From: Streptomyces sp. AM 2-1-1
GTDB taxonomy: Bacteria > Actinomycetota > Actinomycetes > Streptomycetales > Streptomycetaceae
Direction of reading: 5' to 3'
DNA: 64,000 bases
Assembly (NCBI RefSeq): GCF_029167645.1
Contig: NZ_CP119147.1
Span: forward strand, 124,001 to 188,000
In this document: one piece after another, positions 46,189 through 54,669 of the stretch
How positions within the stretch are numbered: the first letter of the stretch is position 1
Layout of the letters: each line of letters starts with the position of its first letter
Translations under genes and position numbers: made by a program
Notes under the pieces: generated by a model
What the model was told of the DNA's origin: nothing
Database searches by the model: none
The model's input: the letters and a program-made list of their open reading frames with translations, nothing else

Positions 46189-46920
46189 TCACCTCCGCGA
46201 TCTCTCGTAGGCCTCACGGATCTCCGAAGGAACACGCCCCCGGTCGTGCACGCGGTGGCCGTTCTCCCGGGCCCAGCGGCGAACCGGCTCGTCCTCGGGG
46301 CGCGGATGGCTCACCAGGGACCGGGGGCGCCCACCCGGGCTCCGCCGGTCTCCCGCGGCGATTCCCTCCAGCCGGTCCGCCGCCTCGTGGAAGTAGGCGG
46401 TCAGGGAGGCGTACACGCCTTCCCGCGGACCACTCCCCTCGCCCCACGTCCCGACGGTCCCGGTGCGCGCGTCCAGGAACGTGCCGTGGAGTCCGTCGGC
46501 TTCAGCGGCGACGGGGACCCACTCACGGCGCCAGGAGGGGTGGTCGGGGTCGGGCGAGGGGTGTGTTTCCTCCAGGCCCGCTCGGCTGCGGTGGAGACCC
46601 TCGATGTCACCGAGGCCGAGAAGGAGGTACCCACCGGGATCGACCCCTTCGCACCCCAGCGCCACCCGGCAGTTGGAGGGGCCGCCGGGATGCCTGCCGG
46701 TGTCGATGTCGTTCAAGAGCAGCCACCGGCGCATCTCCGCCGGCAGCGCCAGGCCCATGCGCCCCTCGGCCCGGTCGATGGCCGCCTCGCTCCCGGGGCC
46801 GCCGAGGGCGGCGAAGGCCTCGGGGTCGTGCCGGTCCAGCCACGCGGTCACCCGGCCCCATGCGCCTCGTACGTCCGTCACGCTGTCGGTACGAGGCACG
46901 GATGGCGGCTGATCATTCAT
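46189..46920 (-). CDS. SMI1/KNR4-family protein with C-terminal Lsr2-like DNA-binding tail
   Basis: A 243-residue fusion. Residues about 20-190 are a SUKH/SMI1-KNR4 domain: GPGSEAAIDRAEGRMGLAL, PAEMRRWLLLNDIDTG and the late WVPVAAEADGLHGTFLD with GTW and YFHEAADRLE. Residues about 207-243 (VRRWARENGHRV, then DRGRVPSEIREAYERS) match the Lsr2 C-terminal domain, in which RGR inserts into the A/T-rich minor groove. SMI1 domains often act as immunity or scaffold modules; the tail suggests this one is tethered to DNA. The ATG at 46920 starts directly with the acidic leader of the SMI1 domain. Confidence 0.82.
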   Translation of the reverse strand: MNDQPPSVPRTDSVTDVRGAWGRVTAWLDRHDPEAFAALGGPGSEAAIDRAEGRMGLALPAEMRRWLLLNDIDTGRHPGGPSNCRVALGCEGVDPGGYLLLGLGDIEGLHRSRAGLEETHPSPDPDHPSWRREWVPVAAEADGLHGTFLDARTGTVGTWGEGSGPREGVYASLTAYFHEAADRLEGIAAGDRRSPGGRPRSLVSHPRPEDEPVRRWARENGHRVHDRGRVPSEIREAYERSRR

Positions 46921-47160
46921 GGGAGGACCGTACGCCGCGCCACTGACAGGGCCACCGCCGTGGGCGGGTGGGCCGGACGCGCGCCGCTGTGGGCCGCTCG
47001 GCCGGACGCGCGCGTCGCCGTGGGGCTCACGGGGTCGGCCCGGGGCCGATCGGTCCTCAGCGCGGGCCCGATCCGGGCCGGCGTGTTTGGGTGGAACGGA
47101 CGGCGCAACGCCGCCGGGACCGGGTCCACGGTCCGCGTCCGTACGGCCGGGGAGTGCAGC

Positions 47161-48045
47161 ATGCGCGACAGGAATCCGCTGGAAGGGCGCCTCGCGGTCG
47201 TCACCGGGGCGGCGCGCGGAGTGGGCGCCCAGGTCGCGAAGGAGCTCGCGCACCGCGGCGTACGGGTCGCGCTCCTCGGGCGGGAGGCCAACACCCTGGC
47301 ACGGGTGGCGGCGACCCTGGAGACGGATGCCCACTGCTTCGAGGTGGACGTCACGGACGACGCTGCGATGCGGGACGCGGCGGAGGAGATCTCCGCGCGC
47401 CTCGGTCCCCCGTCGGTGGTGGTGGCGAACGCCGGAGTGGCCGAGGGCGGGCCCTTCGGTACGTCGGACCCCGTGAGTTGGCGCCGGGTCGTGGAGGTCA
47501 ACCTGATCGGCAGCGCCATCACCGCGCGCACCTTCCTGCCGGGACTGCTCGCCACCCGCGGCTACTTCCTCCAGATCGCCTCCACGGCCTCGTTCGGGGC
47601 GGCCCCGATGATGAGCGCCTACTGCGCGTCCAAGGCGGGTGTCGAGTCCCTCGCCCAGTCGCTGCGGGCCGAACTCGCCCACCGCGGCGTCGGCGTCGGC
47701 GTCGCGTATCTGAGCTGGACGGGAACCGACATGATCCGCGACGCCGACCGGTACGACGTGCTCCGGGAGCTGCGGGGACACATGCCGCCCCCGGCGCGCC
47801 GCGTCCACCCGGTGGAGCAGGTCGCCGGCTGGCTGGTGCGCGGGATCGAACGCCGCTCCCCCACGGTGTACGCGCCGCCGTGGCTGCGGCTGGCCCAGCC
47901 CGTCCGCCCCTACCTGCCGACGGTGGTCACCTGGGTGTCCCGGAGGCAGCTCCCGCGCCTGGAGGAACGGGCACGCTTCGAGGCGACGGGGCTGCTGGGA
48001 GCGGGGGGCCGGGCCGCCGCCCGCCGGGAGGCCGAAGAGGCGTGA
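47161..48045 (+). CDS. short-chain dehydrogenase/reductase
   Basis: A 294-residue classical SDR. The cofactor motif TGAARGVGAQVAKEL lies near residue 15, ANAG marks the fourth strand, and the catalytic tetrad is N..S..YxxxK, with Ser in IASTASFG and YCASK. The C-terminal 70 residues (VYAPPWLRLAQPVRPYLPTV) form a hydrophobic, possibly membrane-associating extension. NADP preference is suggested by the GREANTLAR segment after strand 2. The substrate is unknown. Confidence 0.88.
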   Translation: MRDRNPLEGRLAVVTGAARGVGAQVAKELAHRGVRVALLGREANTLARVAATLETDAHCFEVDVTDDAAMRDAAEEISARLGPPSVVVANAGVAEGGPFGTSDPVSWRRVVEVNLIGSAITARTFLPGLLATRGYFLQIASTASFGAAPMMSAYCASKAGVESLAQSLRAELAHRGVGVGVAYLSWTGTDMIRDADRYDVLRELRGHMPPPARRVHPVEQVAGWLVRGIERRSPTVYAPPWLRLAQPVRPYLPTVVTWVSRRQLPRLEERARFEATGLLGAGGRAAARREAEEA

Positions 48046-48148
48046 CCGGGACCCGCGCCGGGGTCGTGTCCGCGCCCGCCGCACCGGCCGTCGGTCCGGC
48101 GCACCGCCACGGCGTGCGCTTGAGCCCGGGTGGAGAGACCGTGGAGAC

Positions 48149-48331
48149 ATGACTACGGCACTGAATCCCCCGGGAGAGACGCCGCCGGCCGAAGGCTGCA
48201 TCGGCGAGGCGCACCAGGAGCGGGCGGACGGAGGCATGTGGGAGCACCCGGGCATCTGGGCGGCCGTCGTCCTGGTGGGCGCGGCCTTCTTCGCCGCGTT
48301 CTTCCTCGCCCGCATCTTCGGCTACGGCTGA
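48149..48331 (+). CDS. small single-helix membrane protein (DUF6480-like)
   Basis: Sixty residues: a Pro-rich N-terminus with the segment NPPGETPPAEG, then one transmembrane helix (IWAAVVLVGAAFFAAFFLAR) near the C-terminus. The PPGETPPAE segment followed by one helix resembles the small actinobacterial DUF6480 family, which has no known role. Two strong hairpins follow its stop, consistent with its own short transcript. Confidence 0.65.
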   Translation: MTTALNPPGETPPAEGCIGEAHQERADGGMWEHPGIWAAVVLVGAAFFAAFFLARIFGYG

Positions 48332-48362
48332 GTCCGGCCGCCGGCCCGCAGCGGCGAGGGCT

Positions 48363-48433
48363 GCCGGCTGCCCCGCGCGGTGTTCGACAGCGCGCGGGCA
48401 GGCCGGCGCACGTCCCCGCGGGAGACGTGCGCC
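48363..48433 (+). terminator. two overlapping hairpins after the small membrane protein
   Basis: Stem 1 pairs 48363-48379 (GCCGGCTGCCCCGCGCG) with 48391-48407, with one bulge on each side. Stem 2 pairs GGCGCACGTC (48405-48414) perfectly with GACGTGCGCC (48424-48433). They share 48405-48407, so full pairing of one slightly shortens the other. Confidence 0.65.
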
Positions 48434-48597
48434 CCTACCGCCGTGAGAGACGCTCACACGTCGTGACAGCCTCCGCTGCCCCGCAGGCGGAGACGCGTCG
48501 GCGGGGGCATGCGGGCGGAGTCACGATCTGCGGGCTGCCCGGAACTCCTGGCGGTTCCTCTTCCGCACGGTGCCTCGACGGCTGGGAGGTCACTGTC

Positions 48598-49437
48598 ATG
48601 ACCCGAACAGAACACAGCGTGTTCGCCCTGAGCCCCGACAAGAACGGTGTCCACCACTTCCACGACGGGGCGTGGATCAGGGTCGGCGGCCCGGCGGACC
48701 GGCTCTTCGGCGGGGGCGGCGGGCTGGTGGCCACCAGCCCCGGCGGGGGTGACGTCCACCGCTACCTCAACACCCCCGACACCTGGGAACGCATCGGCGG
48801 CCCCGGGGCCACGTTCGCCGTCACCCGCGGCGGGATCTTCGGGCTCGCCCCCGATCGGAGCGGCGTGTACGCCTACACCGGTTCTTCGGGCTCCTGGACC
48901 CGGATCGGCGGTCCGGCGAGCGAGATCTACGGCGGAGGGTGGGGGCTGGTCGCCACCGGCCCCGGCAGCGGCGACCTCTTCCACTACCTCGGCAGCCCCG
49001 ACACCTGGGTCCGGATCGGCGAACCCGGCGTGACCTTCGCCGTCACCGACGAATCGGTCTACGGGTTGAGCGCGAACCCGGTCGGCGGCGGTGTCTACCG
49101 CTACGACGGCCAGGGCACCTCCTGGACCCGGATCGGCGGTCCGGCCGGCCGGATCTACGGCGGGGGCTGGGGGCTCGCTGCCACCGACCCGGTCAGCGGT
49201 GACCTCTTCGGGTTCCAGTACGTCGGCCCCGAGGACGACCCCGAGATCTCCCCGGGGACGTGGCGCCAGGTCGGCGGCCCCGGTGCCGCCTTCTCGGTCG
49301 GCTACGAGACGATCTTCGGGCTGAGCACCAACCCGGTCGGCGGCGGGGTGTACCGCTACGACGGCCAGGGCACCTCCTGGACCAGGATCGGCGGCCCGGC
49401 CGACTCGCTGACCGCTGCCTTGTGGTGGAGCACGTAG
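48598..49437 (+). CDS. tectonin-like beta-propeller repeat protein
   Basis: A 279-residue protein built from about six repeats of roughly 45 residues. Each alternates VYRYDG..SWTRIGGPA with GGGWGLVATGPGSGDLF and VTDESVYGLS. The recurring W-x-R-I-G-G-P signature and the glycine-rich blades fit a tectonin/fungal-lectin-like propeller, a fold that usually binds carbohydrates. No signal peptide is visible, so its location is unclear. Two 72-bp stretches (49076-49147 and 49328-49399) are nearly identical at DNA level, showing recent duplication or conversion of a blade. The ATG follows GGGAGG at a good distance. Confidence 0.8.
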   Translation: MTRTEHSVFALSPDKNGVHHFHDGAWIRVGGPADRLFGGGGGLVATSPGGGDVHRYLNTPDTWERIGGPGATFAVTRGGIFGLAPDRSGVYAYTGSSGSWTRIGGPASEIYGGGWGLVATGPGSGDLFHYLGSPDTWVRIGEPGVTFAVTDESVYGLSANPVGGGVYRYDGQGTSWTRIGGPAGRIYGGGWGLAATDPVSGDLFGFQYVGPEDDPEISPGTWRQVGGPGAAFSVGYETIFGLSTNPVGGGVYRYDGQGTSWTRIGGPADSLTAALWWST

Positions 49438-49534
49438 CCGGGCGACGGCCGGTGTCCGTACCGCCGAGCGGTGACGGCCCGTACCGCCGGGCGGCGTGGA
49501 AGCCGCCGCTCGGGTCGTGCGCAGCGGCGGGCGA

Positions 49535-50194
49535 TCACTCGTACCGGTACCGCAGCGAGTCCGCCTCCACCTGCTCGATGTCGGCGATCGTCAGCTCGGG
49601 CTGCCCCAGCTGAGCCAGCGTCACTTCCGCGGAGGCCGGCTGGGCGTCCGCCGCCGGCCACTGCTCCGGCTTCCACGCGGCGCTGCGCAGGAACGACTTG
49701 GGGCAGTGCGGGTAGACCTCTTCGATCCCCAGCACCAGCGCACTGGCCGGCGGCTTTCCCACGGCGGTCAGCCGGGAGAGCAGATCCGGTCGGGTGGAGA
49801 CGACGGCCCGGCCGTTCACCCGCAGCGTGGTGGGCCGCCCGGGGATGACGAAGAGCAGTCCGGCCCGTCCGGTGGCGATGACGTTCTGCAGGGTGTCCAG
49901 TCGCTTGTTGCCGGTCGCGTCCGGTATCGCCACCGTCCGCGCGTCCAGGACGGCGACGAACCCGGCGGGACCACCGCGCGGGGAGACGTCGCAGTTACCC
50001 TCGGCGTCCGCGCTGGCGATCAGGACCAGAGGGGAACAGCCGATCAACTTCCTCGTCTGATCGTTGAGTTCCGTCGTCAGCTTGCGTACGGCCGCGTCAC
50101 CGGGCATGGCGTACGCCCGGCGCAGCGTCTCCCGGTCGGGCACGGCGTCGAGGCGGAGTGAATCGAAGGCACTGTCGGCGAGGGGTGTCGTCAT
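49535..50194 (-). CDS. PPOX-class FMN flavoprotein (MSMEG_1061-like)
   Basis: A 219-residue split-barrel flavoprotein. The pattern KLIGCSPLVLIASADAEGNCDVSPRGGPAGF, followed by IPDATGNKRLDTLQNVIATGRAGLLF, is that of pyridoxamine-phosphate-oxidase-like enzymes that bind FMN or F420 at a dimer interface. The late CPKSFLRSAAWKPEQWP motif is typical of the subgroup. The reaction is not known. The ATG giving MTTPLADSAFDS is chosen because the upstream extension lacks family features. Confidence 0.85.
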   Translation of the reverse strand: MTTPLADSAFDSLRLDAVPDRETLRRAYAMPGDAAVRKLTTELNDQTRKLIGCSPLVLIASADAEGNCDVSPRGGPAGFVAVLDARTVAIPDATGNKRLDTLQNVIATGRAGLLFVIPGRPTTLRVNGRAVVSTRPDLLSRLTAVGKPPASALVLGIEEVYPHCPKSFLRSAAWKPEQWPAADAQPASAEVTLAQLGQPELTIADIEQVEADSLRYRYE

Positions 50195-50396
50195 GGCTCC
50201 GAGCCTAGGCTGTGCCCAACGGCTCGGGAGGTCAGGGCCGAAGCGAGGAGCACCGGAATTCCGGCGCGGGACGTGTCGACCCGTTCCGTCCGTCCGTGCG
50301 CGTCGTTCCACCGGTCACGGCCCGGAGGCGGCCCCGCACGGCGCCCTCTCCGTATCGCCCTGGCGGGGATCACGCCCCCTCCCTACCGTGTACCGG

Positions 50397-50870
50397 ATGG
50401 AATGGATGACACTGGTGGCCACGCTGCTCGGTGCGGTGATCGCCATGGGTTCGACCCTGCTGATCGAGGCGCGCAAGGACCGGCGCGAGACCACCGGGGA
50501 GTGGCGGCGCGGCAGGCGTGAGCTGTACGGGGCGTATCTCGGCACGCTCTCGCAGGTGCGGGGCGAGCTCGCGCTCCTGATTCTGGACAGGGCGCCGTCC
50601 GACGGGGAACGCCTGGTGCTCGCCCGTCAGATCTTCGCCAGGTGCTACGAACTCCGTTATCAGCTGGAGGTGTTCGCGCCGCGCGCCGTCGTCGAGCCCG
50701 CCCTGCGCTACTTCCGCTGCGTGCGTACGCTGCGCGACGAGGCGGGCGGCGGGGTGGTGGACGGTGACGCTCGCTGCGAGCGTGCCTTCGTCGACGTCAT
50801 GGACGCCCTGGCCGGGGTACGGGACGCCATGCGGCTGGACATGGGGACGGACTCCCTCGCCGGCCTGTGA
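50397..50870 (+). CDS. membrane-anchored hypothetical protein
   Basis: A 157-residue protein: one N-terminal transmembrane helix (MTLVATLLGAVIAMGSTLLI), then a basic region (EARKDRRETTGEWRRGRRE) and a long, mostly helical cytoplasmic part (LYGAYLGTLSQVRGELALL, then RQIFARCYELRYQLEVFAP). This matches a common actinobacterial design without assigned function. A second ATG lies three codons later. It is convergent with the DHA2 exporter, with a 46-bp gap. Confidence 0.7.
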   Translation: MEWMTLVATLLGAVIAMGSTLLIEARKDRRETTGEWRRGRRELYGAYLGTLSQVRGELALLILDRAPSDGERLVLARQIFARCYELRYQLEVFAPRAVVEPALRYFRCVRTLRDEAGGGVVDGDARCERAFVDVMDALAGVRDAMRLDMGTDSLAGL

Positions 50871-50916
50871 CCGCTCGCTCTCCCCGTGCCGGCGGGCTCC
50901 GTTTCCGACGGCGTTC

Positions 50917-52656
50917 TCAACGGCGGGGCGGCCGCCCGTCGTCCGGCTCGGGGCCGCCCCCCGGACACGCCGGGCGGTCGGCGGCGGTGTCGGACGTGCC
51001 CTCCCGCAGGGCGGTGCCGTCCCGAAGAGCCGTGCCGTCCACGGGTGCCGGCGATCTCGTCGCCCTCGGGGCCCCGGCCGGGTCCTCGTCCTCGTCCACG
51101 GCGGGGGCCGCACCGCCCTGGAGCCGTTCCCGGTCGGAGGCGCGGACCTGGACGACGAAGAGGGCGATCAGCGCGGCGAGTACGGCGAGCACGGCCGCGA
51201 CGACGAAGGCGGCGGACACACCGGAGGCGAGCACCTCGTTCCCCCAGGGCGGGGGGAGTTCGCCGGTCCTGCGGAACTCCGCCTGCTGAGCGGGGGTGGC
51301 CTGGCGCATGAAGGCGGGGATCTGGTCGGTGGCCTCGTTGCGGCTGGCGGTGCCGAAGACGGTCACCAGGATGGAGAGGCCGAGCGATCCGCCGACCTGC
51401 TGGGTGGCGTTGAGGATGCCCGACGCCGCTCCGGCGTCCTTGGGGCGGACACCGGACACCGCCATCAGGGTCAACGACACGAATTGCAGCCCCATGCCGA
51501 AACCGAAGACGAGTACCGGGCCGAGCAGGCTGCCCAGGTACGTGCTGTCGGCGTCGGTCCGGGTCAGCCAACCGAGCCCTCCTGCCGCCAGGACGGCGCC
51601 CGCCACCATGAACGGCTTCGGCCCCCACCGGGGCAGCAGTTGGGAGGCGAACCCGGCTCCGACCGCGATGATGGCGCTCACCGGGAGGAACGCGAGCCCG
51701 GCGCGCAGCGGGCTGAAGCTCAGGACGTTCTGCACGAACAGGGTCAGGAAGAAGAACATGCCGAACATCGCGGCGGACAGCGAGAGCATGATGCCGTAGA
51801 CCCCGGCGCGGTTGCGGTCACGGAACATCCACAATGGGGTGATCGGCTGTTTCGACCGCTGTTCGACCGCGATGAACGCCGCGAGCAGCACCACGGCCGC
51901 GGCGAACGCCCCGAGGCTCACCGGATCGCTCCAGCCGTCCTCCGAAGCCCTGATGAACCCGTAGACCAGCGCCACCATGCCGAGGGTGGAGGTGAGTGCG
52001 CCGAGGACGTCGAAGTGGCCCGGGTGGCGTACCGACTCCGGGATGTAGCGGGGGGTGGCCAGCGCGATCAGGAGGCCGATGGGCACGTTGACGAAGAAGA
52101 TCCATCGCCAGTCGAGCCACTCCACCAGCACGCCGCCGGCAAGGAGTCCGATCGCGCTGCCGCCGGCGGAGACGGCGGCGAAGACACCGAACGCCCTGTT
52201 ACGCTCCGGCCCTTCACGGAAGGTCGTGGTGATCAGCGACAGCGCCGTGGGGGACGCGATGGCGCCGCCGACGCCCTGGAGCGCGCGGGCGGCGAGCAGT
52301 TGCCAGGATTCCTGCGACAGACCGCCGAGGAGGGAGGCGAAGACGAAGAGCAGGACGCCGAAGACGAAGACCCTCCGGCGTCCGAGGATGTCTCCCAGTC
52401 TCCCGCCGAGCAGGAGCAGGCCGCCGAAGGTCAGGGTGTAGGCGTTGATGACCCACGAGAGGTTCTCGGTGCTGAAGCCCAACGAGGTCTGGATGTGCGG
52501 AAGGGCGATGTTGACGATGGTGATGTCGAGCACCACCATCAACTGGCACGAGGTGATGACGAGGAGTGCCATGCCTTTGCCGCGGCCTTCGTTGCGGGGC
52601 CGGGGCGCGGCACGGTGTGCGACGTGCGCGTGGGAGTCCGTCATATCAGTACCCAT
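50917..52656 (-). CDS. DHA2-family (EmrB/QacA-type) drug exporter
   Basis: A 579-residue, fourteen-helix major facilitator protein. Signatures are LDITIVNIALPHIQTSLGF in helix 1, LLLGGRLGDILGRRRVF in the first loop, the motif C region VSAGGSAIGLLAGGVLVEWLDWRWIFFVNVP and the extra central helices. It pumps hydrophobic or cationic compounds out in exchange for protons. The last 70 residues are a disordered Pro/Gly/Asp-rich tail. No adjacent TetR or MarR gene is present to suggest regulation. Confidence 0.9.
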   Translation of the reverse strand: MGTDMTDSHAHVAHRAAPRPRNEGRGKGMALLVITSCQLMVVLDITIVNIALPHIQTSLGFSTENLSWVINAYTLTFGGLLLLGGRLGDILGRRRVFVFGVLLFVFASLLGGLSQESWQLLAARALQGVGGAIASPTALSLITTTFREGPERNRAFGVFAAVSAGGSAIGLLAGGVLVEWLDWRWIFFVNVPIGLLIALATPRYIPESVRHPGHFDVLGALTSTLGMVALVYGFIRASEDGWSDPVSLGAFAAAVVLLAAFIAVEQRSKQPITPLWMFRDRNRAGVYGIMLSLSAAMFGMFFFLTLFVQNVLSFSPLRAGLAFLPVSAIIAVGAGFASQLLPRWGPKPFMVAGAVLAAGGLGWLTRTDADSTYLGSLLGPVLVFGFGMGLQFVSLTLMAVSGVRPKDAGAASGILNATQQVGGSLGLSILVTVFGTASRNEATDQIPAFMRQATPAQQAEFRRTGELPPPWGNEVLASGVSAAFVVAAVLAVLAALIALFVVQVRASDRERLQGGAAPAVDEDEDPAGAPRATRSPAPVDGTALRDGTALREGTSDTAADRPACPGGGPEPDDGRPPRR

Positions 52657-52906
52657 GTCTGCCGACGGCGGTGCCCTCGGTCCATACGGGCAGGACGCGT
52701 TACCCGTTCGACGTTAGGCGTCCGGTCGGGGGACCGCCATTCGGCCGTCCGCGGTGCCCGGAGGTGCCGGCGACCACGCGTCGGGCCCTTCCGTTCACCG
52801 CTGCTTCACCGGGGAGATGCGCCCGCGTCTCCCGCGCGGGCTCCTCCGGCCCTACCATTCCCCCCGTGGAGCGCGCGCCGCGCCTCACGGGGCGGGGGGA
52901 GGCGCG

Positions 52907-53614
52907 ATGGGCGCGAGCGGGGACATACCGGAGCGGGTGCGCGGGGTGCTCCCCCGCGGCGTGCGGCTCTACCACGTGCGGCCGGACGGCTCCGTCGTCG
53001 TCGCCGACCGTGACGACTGCCGGCCGCTGGGTCCCGACGGCGGAATGATCCCGTTCATCGACGACGGACAGTTCGCCCACTATCTGGTGGGGGACGCGGC
53101 GACCTCGCCGGAGCGGCCGTCCAACGCGACGGTGAAGCTCGGGAGGGTCGGTCCCCGCAGCGCGTTCACGCCCCACGCCCACGGCGGCGAGCACTACGTG
53201 CTGTCGCTCGGTCACGCGTCCTGCGGCCTCTACGACGCCGAACGCGGGAGGACCGCCGACATCCCGCTCGTGCCGGGGATGCTCATCCGCATCCCGGAGA
53301 TGATGCCTCACTCCTTCGCCAACCGGGGCAGCCGGCCGCTGACCATCGTCGCGGCGAACACGGGGTACGGCATCGACCACGAGGACTACGCGATCACCGC
53401 TCCGGAGGCCGAGCGCCGGGCCCTCGGCAGTGCTCCCCCGACGGAGAGCGGTGTTCTCGCCACGGCGTCCACCACGGACTTCCGGGCCCTGGCGGTGGCC
53501 CTGCGGTCCGTCGAGGAACGCCAGCGGCTCCACGGCATCGCCCCGGCCACCGTCCGGGAACGGCTGGCCGAGCGGTTGCGCCGGATGGCGACGGCACTGG
53601 AGGGGCGCCCGTGA
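52907..53614 (+). CDS. cupin-domain protein heading an unfamiliar operon
   Basis: A 235-residue protein with one cupin barrel. Motif 1 is HAHGGEHYVLSLG and motif 2 is PHSFANRGSRPLTIVAANTG, so the usual metal ligands (two His, Glu, late His) are present. An N-terminal arm (LPRGVRLYHVRPDGSVVVADR) and a C-terminal helix (RLAERLRRMATALEGR) flank the barrel. The reaction is unknown; cupins range from dioxygenases to isomerases and sensors. Its stop overlaps the next start (GTGA at 53611), so it is translationally coupled to the first of three paralogues downstream. A GGGGGGAGG site supports the ATG. Confidence 0.8.
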   Translation: MGASGDIPERVRGVLPRGVRLYHVRPDGSVVVADRDDCRPLGPDGGMIPFIDDGQFAHYLVGDAATSPERPSNATVKLGRVGPRSAFTPHAHGGEHYVLSLGHASCGLYDAERGRTADIPLVPGMLIRIPEMMPHSFANRGSRPLTIVAANTGYGIDHEDYAITAPEAERRALGSAPPTESGVLATASTTDFRALAVALRSVEERQRLHGIAPATVRERLAERLRRMATALEGRP

Positions 53615-54669
53615 TCTGTCCGCACTGCGAGCACAGTCTGCTGCGCAAGGAACGCACCGGAAACCGGTGCGGGTACTGCCGGCGCCTCTACGCGCTGGAT
53701 CCGAAGACCAACCGCCTGAAGCTCAGTGACCTGCGGGTGCGGCGGGTCGTGGCCGCGCTGTCGGCCGGGGGGCGGGTGACGGTCGCCCCGGGGCAGTTGT
53801 GGTACGCCCTGTCGCGGCGTTCCCTCAGGACCAGCAGCCTCGGTGCGGAATGGATGCCGCTGCTCGCGGTGCTGGGCACTCTCCTCCTGCTGGTCGGTGC
53901 CCTCGTGCCCTTCGTGCCCGCGCTCCTCACCGGCGCAGCCCTCCTGCTGCTCGCGGTGACCGTGCTGCTCGCGCGCGCCGCGGGGCTCGGCCGGGGCGTC
54001 CCGACGATGGACCGCGCCGCTTTCCGCTCCGAAGTCCTCGCCCCGTGGATCCGGGTGTACGGCGAACTGCCGCCCGGCATGGTGGACGAGCCCGCCCGGG
54101 AGGCACCCGCTCCCGGCCCGCCCTCCTCGGCGACGCGCCCGACGGGCGTCCTGCTCTGCCCCGATCCGTCGGTCACCGCGTTCCTGCGGGCCGAGGGGGT
54201 GCCCGAGCAGTACGGGCTCGCGCTCGCCGGGAGCGTCAACGCGGCGGTGGCCCTGGCGCCGGACGGGCCGGTGATCGTGCTGCACGACGCCGACGCGCAC
54301 GGCGCCCTGCTCGTCCTCCGCGCCCGCGAGGCGTTTCCGGGGTCCCGGGTGGTCGATGCCGGACTCCCGGTGCACCGGGTGTACGGCCTCGCCCACGCGG
54401 TACCGGTACGCGACCGGTGGCGCAGGCCCGACGCAACCGCCCGGCGGGAGCTGGCGGCGGTCGGCGGCCTCAGCGACGCGCAGTTGCGGTGGCTGGGGCG
54501 CGGCTGGGGGTTCCCGCTGGTCGGGCTCCCCCCGGCCCGCCTTCTGGAGGTCGTGGCGCGGTGCGCGGGGCGGGTGACCGGGAGGCCCGATCCGGCTCAC
54601 GCCGGGGCGGTGGGGCTCGGCTTCCTGACCTGGCCCTCCGCCGGTACGGCCCCGGGGGGCGAGGGGTGA
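53611..54669 (+). CDS. zinc-ribbon membrane protein with winged-helix-like and TOPRIM-like motifs, paralogue 1
   Basis: A 352-residue protein of unknown family. Cys3, Cys6, Cys20 and Cys23 form a zinc ribbon. Residues 42-68 (RVRRVVAALSAGG, then PGQLWYALSRR) look like a small winged helix, with Gln62-Leu-Trp-Tyr65. Two hydrophobic segments (about 82-122) anchor it in the membrane. The C-terminal half has VLLCPDPSVTAFL and VIVLHDADAHGALL (D226, D228), the DxD pattern of TOPRIM-like nucleotide-binding folds, and ends in LGFLTWPSAG. Order and motifs recall the Spo11/TopVI-A arrangement (YY helix, then TOPRIM), but this is inference. It is coupled to both neighbours by 4-base overlaps. Confidence 0.72.
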   Translation: MICPHCEHSLLRKERTGNRCGYCRRLYALDPKTNRLKLSDLRVRRVVAALSAGGRVTVAPGQLWYALSRRSLRTSSLGAEWMPLLAVLGTLLLLVGALVPFVPALLTGAALLLLAVTVLLARAAGLGRGVPTMDRAAFRSEVLAPWIRVYGELPPGMVDEPAREAPAPGPPSSATRPTGVLLCPDPSVTAFLRAEGVPEQYGLALAGSVNAAVALAPDGPVIVLHDADAHGALLVLRAREAFPGSRVVDAGLPVHRVYGLAHAVPVRDRWRRPDATARRELAAVGGLSDAQLRWLGRGWGFPLVGLPPARLLEVVARCAGRVTGRPDPAHAGAVGLGFLTWPSAGTAPGGEG

